Assembly: GCA_963922715.1 (NCBI GenBank)
Contig: CAWUJT010000120.1
Location: forward strand, 1 to 5,544
Reading direction: 5' to 3'
DNA: 5,544 bases
From: CAWUJT01 sp963922715
GTDB taxonomy: Bacteria > Pseudomonadota > Alphaproteobacteria > Rhodobacterales > Rhodobacteraceae
Part shown: positions 1-4,681 of the stretch, piece after piece
Numbering within the stretch: the first letter of the stretch is position 1
Layout of the letters: each line of letters starts with the position of its first letter
The notes under the pieces: generated by a model
Told to the model about the DNA's origin: nothing
What the model saw: only the letters and a program-made list of their open reading frames with translations
The model's database searches: none
Program-made: the position numbers and the translations under genes

Positions 1-58
1 CTATTTGCTGAGTGGGTTTAAGCGTGAAAATAACCTTCGGCGTGGCGCTGATGTGCAA

Positions 59-74
59 CCGCCTGCGCCGGCGG
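59..74 (-). terminator. Weak GC hairpin downstream of the methyltransferase gene
   Basis: On the plus strand CCGCC (59-63) and GGCGG (70-74) form a perfect 5-bp inverted repeat around a 6-base loop, 8 bases past the methyltransferase stop codon. No T-run follows on the minus strand, so an intrinsic terminator is only a weak possibility. The rest of positions 1-82 shows no gene I can support on either strand. Confidence 0.2.
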
Positions 75-82
75 AAGCCAGA

Positions 83-817
83 TCAAGGTTTACCATAAAC
101 GGAGATGTGGACCTGGCTGGCAGTGTCAAAGGTGCGCTTGTCCCAGCCGCCCCAACGGTGGCTGAGTTCAAGGCCCGCAAGGCGCGCCATCAAGTCAATT
201 TCCGCAGGATAAGCGTAGCGCAGCTGCAATGGCACAAGACGTGCCTTGCCCTCTGGCCCCACCCGCAAGCGCTGATGGTCGAGGCGCTGCGCCACAGGAT
301 CGTGCGTGACAGCCGACAGCCACAATGTTTCCATCTCGAGTTTACGGATATCAACCCGCTGGTGGCGGTTATAACCAGTGAAATCTGGCACAAAGGCCTC
401 AATCAAGAATGTTCCTCCGGGGGCGAGCCTATCTGCAACATTGGCAAACAACCTGATCTGCGCATCTTGGCTGGTGAGATTAAAAAGCGTGTTATAGACA
501 AGATAGATATGGCCAAACGGTCCGGGCAGACCGACATCTGCCATATCCCCGATCAGCACATCGACCTCTGCACCGCCTGGCTTGCTGCGCATCTTTTCGA
601 CCATGTCTTCAGAGGCCTCTATGCCCGACACATCATGCCCCTTAGCAATTAACGGCAAAGCTACCCGGCCTGTGCCGATGGCCAGCTCCAAAATCCGTGT
701 CTGCCCGGCAATCTCAGAAATGAGCGTTGCCGCCGCTTCGGCCGTGCCTGGATCTTGGGTGTCGTCATAATCTTCGGCGTTGAGATGGCCAAAAGTTTCC
801 GGTTCAAAAGTTAGCAT
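83..817 (-). CDS. Class I SAM-dependent methyltransferase, substrate unknown
   Basis: This 244-residue soluble protein has a class I (Rossmann-fold) SAM-binding core. Seen in the sequence: motif I ILELAIGTGR (residues 42-51), the acidic residue after strand 2 in GIEAS (Glu67) that would hold the ribose of SAM, motif II with Asp91 in VLIGDMAD, a YNTLFNL segment (108-114), and the post-core LAPGGTFLIEAF (131-142). No signal peptide or membrane segment is visible. The C-terminal third (from about residue 150) is probably the substrate-recognition part and gives no clue to the acceptor. I chose ATG at 817 because the family-like N-terminus (FEPETFGHL) begins there and it leaves a leader of about 45 bases after the promoter at 871-879. 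A GTG at 850 would add 11 residues but lacks a ribosome binding site. It lies on the same strand as ccoNOQP, 110 bases downstream of ccoP, and appears to have its own promoter, so a link to oxidase function is unproven. Confidence 0.85.
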   Translation of the reverse strand: MLTFEPETFGHLNAEDYDDTQDPGTAEAAATLISEIAGQTRILELAIGTGRVALPLIAKGHDVSGIEASEDMVEKMRSKPGGAEVDVLIGDMADVGLPGPFGHIYLVYNTLFNLTSQDAQIRLFANVADRLAPGGTFLIEAFVPDFTGYNRHQRVDIRKLEMETLWLSAVTHDPVAQRLDHQRLRVGPEGKARLVPLQLRYAYPAEIDLMARLAGLELSHRWGGWDKRTFDTASQVHISVYGKP

Positions 818-870
818 GTGGCCCGCGATCCTGTTGAAGCATAACAGCACTATAAATGAACAAAATGTTA

Positions 871-879
871 ATTATAGCA
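871..879 (-). promoter_or_regulatory. Extended -10 promoter of the methyltransferase gene
   Basis: The minus strand reads TGCTATAAT, an exact match to the extended -10 consensus TGnTATAAT. Transcription would start near 864, giving a leader of about 45 bases to the ATG at 817. No good -35 hexamer stands at 16-18 bases, which an extended -10 can tolerate. The surrounding stretch (about 850-890) is AT-rich compared with both flanking genes. Confidence 0.55.
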
Positions 880-906
880 CGTATATGACAGCCAAAGCCC
901 TGAAAG

Positions 907-927
907 GCCAAAAAGGTATGTTTTGGC
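907..927 (-). terminator. Hairpin directly after the ccoP stop codon
   Basis: GCCAAAA (907-913) and TTTTGGC (921-927) are perfect 7-bp inverted arms around a 7-base loop, starting at the base next to the ccoP stop codon (928-930). On the minus strand the stem is followed by CTTTCAGGG and not by a T-run, so it may protect the mRNA 3' end or be a poor terminator. Its place between the operon and the separately promoted methyltransferase fits an operon boundary. Confidence 0.35.
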
Positions 928-1794
928 TTATTCGCCCCCACCGAGTTGATGCACATAGAGCGTTACCGCTTTGATCTCATCCTCATCCAAGCGTGGTCCC
1001 CAAGGGGGCATCACGCCAAAGCGGGAGTAAGTTATTGTCTCAATGATCGTGTCGCGGTCGCCGCCATAAAGCCAGATCGCATCGGTGAGATTGGGCGCAC
1101 CCAGATCTCGCATGCCCTTGCCGTCATCGCCATGGCACGAGGCACAGTTGTCGTAAAACAGCACGCCTCCCGCTTCCGCCATTGCCACGTCATGCTCTTG
1201 ACCCGATATAGACAGAACATATTCCGCCGTCTGCAGAATTTCCTCTTCGGTGAAGATGTCCTCATAGGCGGTCATTTGTGAATAGCGAGCATCGAAGTCA
1301 GTCTCATTGCGGATGCCGTGGCGGATCGTGTACTCGATATCCTCCAAGCTACCTCCCCAAAGCCAATCGTCATCGAGCAGGTTGGGATACCCCACAGCCC
1401 CCGCCGCGCCAGAGCCGTGGCATTGCGAGCAATGCGCCCGGAACACCGCCGCGCCCCCTTGCACACCGTAAAGGTAGGCGGGATGATCCGTGGCAAGCGT
1501 ATTGAGATCGGCCGAGGCCAGTTGAGTGGCCACCTCCGCATTGGCGGCGTCCACCGCGGCGATATCCTCGGCCACCTGGGCACGGGTGGAGAAACCTAGA
1601 ACGCCGGTGGTCGCTTCATTCAAAAGCGGCCAGGCGGGATAGGCAATGGTGTAGCCAACCCCCCAAACAACCGTGGCATAAAACGTCCAGAGCCACCAGC
1701 GCGGCAGGGGCGTGTTAAGCTCCTTGATACCGTCCCATTCGTGACCGGTGGTATCTGTTCCAGTGATCTGATCGATGTCTTTATACTCGGACAT
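928..1794 (-). CDS. ccoP: cbb3-type cytochrome c oxidase subunit III, dihaem cytochrome c CcoP
   Basis: CcoP takes electrons from periplasmic or membrane cytochrome c and passes them to CcoO/CcoN. The 288-residue protein has a cytoplasmic N-terminus containing GHEWDGIKELN (17-27), one membrane helix (about 33-57, starting at PRWWLWTFYA), then two periplasmic cytochrome c domains. Haem-binding motifs are CSQCH (122-126) and CASCH (217-221). Likely axial methionines are Met174 in YSQM and Met262 in GVMPPWG. The length is normal for the family. The start is ATG at 1794: a GGAG (1803-1806) lies 8 bases upstream, and the ATG overlaps the ccoQ stop codon by one base (TAATG), which suggests translational coupling. 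An in-frame upstream start at 1830 would add 12 residues inside ccoQ and is unlikely. It is the last gene of the ccoNOQP operon. Confidence 0.97.
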   Translation of the reverse strand: MSEYKDIDQITGTDTTGHEWDGIKELNTPLPRWWLWTFYATVVWGVGYTIAYPAWPLLNEATTGVLGFSTRAQVAEDIAAVDAANAEVATQLASADLNTLATDHPAYLYGVQGGAAVFRAHCSQCHGSGAAGAVGYPNLLDDDWLWGGSLEDIEYTIRHGIRNETDFDARYSQMTAYEDIFTEEEILQTAEYVLSISGQEHDVAMAEAGGVLFYDNCASCHGDDGKGMRDLGAPNLTDAIWLYGGDRDTIIETITYSRFGVMPPWGPRLDEDEIKAVTLYVHQLGGGE

Positions 1795-2033
1795 TAAACG
1801 TTCTCCAGAAATTGAAGTGTTTTTTTGCACCCGTCACAGTCCCCTGTGCAGCGCTTTTTCGGTGATGTGCCGTTCTCAAGGTCATAGGTGCGAAAGGGGA
1901 TGCTTGCAGCTTCAGAAATTGATTTTGCGCGTGACGGCAGATAGACCCAGATCACAACACCAATAAAGAAGAGAAACATGGCCAGAAGCATCCAACTGTC
2001 AGCGAATTCACGCAAAAAAGAATAGGTTTCCAT
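1794..2033 (-). CDS. ccoQ: cbb3-type cytochrome c oxidase subunit CcoQ (FixQ) with a cysteine-bearing tail
   Basis: CcoQ is the small single-helix subunit that stabilises the cbb3 complex; it carries no cofactor in the usual forms. This 79-residue protein has a short N-terminus METYSFLREFADSW, a membrane helix at about 14-32 ending in VYLPSRAK, and a cytoplasmic tail. The tail is longer than I expect and includes RCTGDCDGCKK, with Cys62, Cys66 and Cys69 in a C-x3-C-x2-C pattern. The ribosome binding site AAAGGAG overlaps the ccoO stop codon and lies 6 bases before the ATG. The gene starts 11 bases after ccoO and its stop codon shares one base with the ccoP ATG. Identification rests on position, size and the single helix as much as on sequence. 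Confidence 0.9.
   Translation of the reverse strand: METYSFLREFADSWMLLAMFLFFIGVVIWVYLPSRAKSISEAASIPFRTYDLENGTSPKKRCTGDCDGCKKTLQFLENV
1803..1806 (-). promoter_or_regulatory. Ribosome binding site that fixes the ccoP start
   Basis: The minus strand reads GGAG here, 8 bases before the ATG at 1794. It sits inside the end of ccoQ. It supports the 288-residue CcoP over the longer reading frame beginning at 1830. Confidence 0.7.
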
Positions 2034-2044
2034 CAGAGTCTCCT

Positions 2045-2773
2045 TTAGCGGTTGGCCGCAGGCTCAAAGGTGGAGAAATCCACCAACGTGCCAAGCATTT
2101 GCAGATAAGCGATGAGCGCATCCATCTCGGTCAGCGTGTCCTCTTGACCATCGAAGTTTGAGACGACAGCGCCGGGGTAGCGTTCAATCAGACCATCGGT
2201 GTCCCCAAAGGGGTCAACCTGAACGACCAAGTCGGTGGCTGCGTTCTCGATCATCTCATCGGTGTAGGGCACACCCACAAGACGATGGGTCCGCATCAAC
2301 TCTTGGATTTGCGGGTACTCCAGCTCTGTGCGGCCCAGAAACGCATACTTCGGCATGACCGATTCAGGCACCACAGATTGCGGATCGTTCAGGTGATCCA
2401 CATGCCAAGCGTCCGAGTAACGTCCACCGACACGGGCCAAATCTGGCCCGGTCCGCTTTGAACCCCACTGAAAGGGATGGTCATACATAGACTCGGCGGC
2501 CAGCGAATAGTGCCCGTAGCGTTCCACCTCATCGCGCATCGGCCGGATCATCTGGGAATGGCAGACATAACAGCCTTCGCGGATGTAGATGTCACGCCCC
2601 TTGAGCTCCAGCGGAGAGTAGGGGCGCACACCCTCCACCTTCTCGATGGTGTTCTCCAGATAGAAGAGCGGTGCAATTTCCACAATGCCACCGACTGTCA
2701 CCACAAGGAAGGAGAAGATGAACAGAAGCGTTGGGCTGCGCTCAAGTAATGCGTGTTTACTGATGATTGACAT
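2045..2773 (-). CDS. ccoO: cbb3-type cytochrome c oxidase subunit II, monohaem cytochrome c CcoO
   Basis: CcoO is the membrane-anchored monohaem cytochrome c that feeds electrons into the haem b of CcoN. The 242-residue protein has an N-terminal anchor (about 15-37, TLLFIFSFLVV onward), the conserved EIAPLFYLE segment at its periplasmic end (32-40), and the haem c motif CYVCH (68-72) followed by SQMIRPMRDE. Met140 in SVMPKY is the probable axial ligand. TGPDLARVGGRYSDAWH (108-124) and the C-terminal EMDALIAYLQMLGT are typical of the family. The length is normal. A strong ribosome binding site (AGAGGG, 2781-2786) lies right behind the ccoN stop codon, 7 bases before the ATG, so ccoN and ccoO are translated from one message with a 12-base gap. 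Confidence 0.98.
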   Translation of the reverse strand: MSIISKHALLERSPTLLFIFSFLVVTVGGIVEIAPLFYLENTIEKVEGVRPYSPLELKGRDIYIREGCYVCHSQMIRPMRDEVERYGHYSLAAESMYDHPFQWGSKRTGPDLARVGGRYSDAWHVDHLNDPQSVVPESVMPKYAFLGRTELEYPQIQELMRTHRLVGVPYTDEMIENAATDLVVQVDPFGDTDGLIERYPGAVVSNFDGQEDTLTEMDALIAYLQMLGTLVDFSTFEPAANR

Positions 2774-2785
2774 CTCAATACCCTC

Positions 2786-4393
2786 TTATTCTGCCGGTTG
2801 AAGTTTCGGTTGCGGTGTGGCGGCGCGGGCTGGTGCCCCGCCTCGGATGGTCATCCACATATTCCAAACCATGATCAGAGCCCCGGCCAGATAGAGCACG
2901 CCCCCCAAGCCGCGCACCACATACATCGGGAACTTGGCCTCCACGGTGTCAGCGAAAGAGTTGACCAGGAAGCCTTGGCTATCGACTTCGCGCCACATCA
3001 GGCCTTCCATGATGCCAGTCACCCACATCGCCGAGGCATAAAGCACAATGCCAATGGTGGCGAGCCAGAAGTGCCAGTTGATGGCGGGCATGGAGTACAT
3101 CTGTGCCCGTCCCCAAAGCCGCGGTGTCAGATAATAGAGCGCCCCGAACGTGATCATGCCGTTCCACCCCAAGGCACCAGAATGCACATGACCAATGGTC
3201 CAGTCGGTGTAGTGGCTGAGGGAATTGACCGCGCGGATCGACATCATCGGGCCTTCAAAGGTGGACATGCCGTAGAACGCAAGGCTGATCACCATCATTC
3301 GAATGATTGGATCTGTGCGCAGCTTGTCCCAGGCCCCTTGCAGCGTCATCAAGCCGTTGATCATCCCGCCCCAGGACGGCATCCACAGCACGACTGAGAA
3401 CACCATCCCCAGCGTCGAGGCCCAATCCGGCAGCGCCGTGTAATGCAAGTGGTGCGGACCGGCCCAGATATAGAGAAAGATCAACGCCCAGAAGTGGATG
3501 ATGGACAGCCTGTAACTGTAGACCGGCCGCTCGGCTTGTTTGGGCACAAAGTAATACATCATGCCTAAGAACCCGGCGGTCAGGAAGAAACCCACAGCGT
3601 TGTGGCCATACCACCATTGCACCATCGCATCTTGCACACCGGCAAAGACCTGCACCGATTTTGACCCCAAGATGGAGACAGGGATGCTGAGGTTATTGAC
3701 GATGTGCAGCATCGCCACGGTGATGATGAAGCTGAGCAGAAACCAGTTGGCCACATAGATGTGCTTTTCCTGGCGCTTGAAGAGCGTGCCCATATAAACG
3801 GCCAGAAACGCCACCCAGACGATGGTCAGCCATAGATCGACATACCACTCAGGCTCGGCATATTCCTTCGATTGGGTCTGCCCCAGCAGATAGCCGGTAG
3901 CCGCCAAAACGATAAAGAGCTGATAGCCCCAGAACACAAACCACGCCAGATTGCCGCCCCAAAGCCGTGCGCCACAGGTGCGCTGCACGATATAAAACGA
4001 CGACATCAACAGCGCATTGCCCCCAAAGGCGAAAATCACCGCCGAGGTGTGCAAGGGCCGGAGGCGACCAAAGTTGAGATAAGGTTGCGCCCAGTCAAAG
4101 TTCAGGACCGGAAAGGCCAGCTGGAAGGCAATATAGACGCCCACCAGAAAGCCCACACAGCCCCAGAAGGCCGTGGCGATCACACCGGCACGGACCACAT
4201 TGTCCATATAACCTGTCGGATCGGAAAAGCGGGGCTCCCCCACACGGCGCAACTGCCAAATGAACAGGCCGGCTGCGACAATCATAAAGATCAACGCATG
4301 AATTTGGTAAGCCAGATCATGCCCCCAGTTCGCCGCCATGGCAGCCAACAGGGTCACAAGTCCTAAGGTCGAAAGTTTAACTGTATCCCACAT
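2786..4393 (-). CDS. ccoN: cbb3-type cytochrome c oxidase subunit I, catalytic haem-copper subunit CcoN
   Basis: CcoN reduces oxygen to water at the haem b3-CuB centre in the cytoplasmic membrane and pumps protons. Counting from the ATG at 4393 (535 residues, normal length), the ligands match the known cbb3 pattern: His115 and His404 for low-spin haem b, His402 for haem b3 (in GHVHSGALGWNG), and His264 (WYGHN), His314 and His315 (AGPHHLHY) for CuB. Tyr308 stands where the His-Tyr cross-link of this family lies, and Glu380 (FEGPMMS) matches the conserved glutamate near haem b3. About a dozen hydrophobic helices cover the whole chain, with a short polar C-terminus (APARAATPQPKLQPAE). An ATG at 4399 would add Met-His, but GAGGG directly abuts it and lies an ideal 6 bases before the 4393 ATG, so I prefer MWDTVKLST as the N-terminus. 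It is the first gene of the operon, behind an FNR box. Confidence 0.98.
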   Translation of the reverse strand: MWDTVKLSTLGLVTLLAAMAANWGHDLAYQIHALIFMIVAAGLFIWQLRRVGEPRFSDPTGYMDNVVRAGVIATAFWGCVGFLVGVYIAFQLAFPVLNFDWAQPYLNFGRLRPLHTSAVIFAFGGNALLMSSFYIVQRTCGARLWGGNLAWFVFWGYQLFIVLAATGYLLGQTQSKEYAEPEWYVDLWLTIVWVAFLAVYMGTLFKRQEKHIYVANWFLLSFIITVAMLHIVNNLSIPVSILGSKSVQVFAGVQDAMVQWWYGHNAVGFFLTAGFLGMMYYFVPKQAERPVYSYRLSIIHFWALIFLYIWAGPHHLHYTALPDWASTLGMVFSVVLWMPSWGGMINGLMTLQGAWDKLRTDPIIRMMVISLAFYGMSTFEGPMMSIRAVNSLSHYTDWTIGHVHSGALGWNGMITFGALYYLTPRLWGRAQMYSMPAINWHFWLATIGIVLYASAMWVTGIMEGLMWREVDSQGFLVNSFADTVEAKFPMYVVRGLGGVLYLAGALIMVWNMWMTIRGGAPARAATPQPKLQPAE

Positions 4394-4399
4394 GTGCAT

Positions 4400-4404
4400 C
4401 CCTC
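4400..4404 (-). promoter_or_regulatory. Ribosome binding site that decides the ccoN start
   Basis: The minus strand reads GAGGG, then ATGCAC, then ATG. Spacing is zero to the first ATG (4399) and 6 bases to the second (4393), so the second is the better start. Confidence 0.6.
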
Positions 4405-4434
4405 ATGACGTTCGCAGCACACGGCTGCCCGTTT

Positions 4435-4452
4435 TTTATACTCTGAGCCGTA
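4435..4452 (-). promoter_or_regulatory. Candidate -10 elements of the ccoN promoter
   Basis: Two candidates lie between the FNR box and ccoN on the minus strand. TACGGC (4452-4447) would place the FNR box at -41.5, the classical spacing for FNR class II activation, but is a poor hexamer. TATAAA (4440-4435) is the better hexamer, but puts the box near -53.5, an unusual spacing. Neither has a recognisable -35 (AACACC stands 17 bases upstream of TATAAA), which fits an activator-dependent promoter. The sequence does not settle which is used. Confidence 0.35.
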
Positions 4453-4474
4453 GTGAAGGTGTTTTGCGCGCGCG

Positions 4475-4488
4475 TTGATCTGGATCAA
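4475..4488. promoter_or_regulatory. FNR/FnrL-type binding site upstream of ccoN
   Basis: TTGATCTGGATCAA is a perfect TTGAT-N4-ATCAA palindrome, the consensus of FNR/FnrL/FixK regulators. Such a box in front of ccoN is well known in Rhodobacter and relatives, where it turns the oxidase on at low oxygen. It lies 81 bases upstream of the ccoN ATG-4393. The same site also lies 194 bases upstream of the divergent reverse transcriptase start, too far for direct activation from the promoter candidates seen there. Confidence 0.85.
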
Positions 4489-4557
4489 ATCGACAAGAGA
4501 CAGAGGACAGGTGGGACTATTTAGGGGTTAAAAGCAGACTAACATCAACAATAAGAA

Positions 4558-4586
4558 TTGCTTTGATGGGACATAATCTGCATACT
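4558..4586 (+). promoter_or_regulatory. Weak candidate promoter of the reverse transcriptase gene
   Basis: TTGCTT (4558-4563), a 17-base spacer and CATACT (4581-4586) resemble a sigma-70 promoter only weakly (3/6 and 4/6). CATAAT (4572-4577) is a better -10 but has no -35 at 17 bases. Either would start the message around 4584-4593, placing the inverted repeat at 4600-4643 in the leader. Confidence 0.2.
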
Positions 4587-4676
4587 GACAGAAAAGGGAT
4601 TTATCAGAGGTGGGAAGTTCCAGGTCTTTCACTTACTGATAAAAGAGCAAGCGTTGCACAAAAACACGAGAATTAG
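4566..4676 (+). CDS. Possible 36-codon small ORF just before the reverse transcriptase
   Basis: An ATG at 4566 opens a 36-codon frame that begins MGHNLHTDRKG, contains YQRWEVPGLSLTDKR, and stops with TAG at 4674-4676, 5 bases before the TTG start of the reverse transcriptase. The peptide is polar and basic, with no membrane segment. No convincing ribosome binding site precedes it (only AAGA about 8 bases upstream), and a frame of this length arises easily by chance. It could be a leader peptide coupled to the downstream gene, a decayed gene fragment, or noise. I do not recognise it. Confidence 0.2.
   Translation: MGHNLHTDRKGIYQRWEVPGLSLTDKRASVAQKHEN
4600..4643 (+). repeat. Inverted repeat (hairpin) in the reverse transcriptase leader
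   Basis: TTTATCAG (4600-4607) and CTGATAAA (4636-4643) are perfect 8-bp arms separated by 28 bases. Within the gap GTG (4610-4612) can pair with CAC (4630-4632), extended by two G-U pairs and an A-U pair, so an RNA copy could fold into a long imperfect hairpin. It ends 38 bases before the TTG start of the reverse transcriptase. It may be an operator, an attenuator or part of a structured RNA; the sequence alone does not say which. Confidence 0.4.
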
Positions 4677-4681
4677 TTACA

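Noticed and set aside
5..652. Open frame of 215 codons on the plus strand
   Set aside because: It lies antisense to the methyltransferase gene, has no recognisable domain, and is explained by GC-rich codon use on the other strand.
1795..1830. N-terminal extension of CcoP by 12 residues
   Set aside because: It would overlap ccoQ; the ATG at 1794 has a GGAG at 8 bases and gives the family-like N-terminus.
2798..3397. Open frame of 199 codons on the plus strand
   Set aside because: It is antisense to the well-supported ccoN; the product is His/Pro/Arg-rich and typical of a shadow frame.
3872..4366. Open frame of 164 codons on the plus strand
   Set aside because: It is antisense to ccoN with no domain and no upstream signals.
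4563..4576. Second FNR-like site (TTGAT at 4563-4567)
   Set aside because: Only the left half matches; the right half (CATAA) agrees with ATCAA at just two of five bases.
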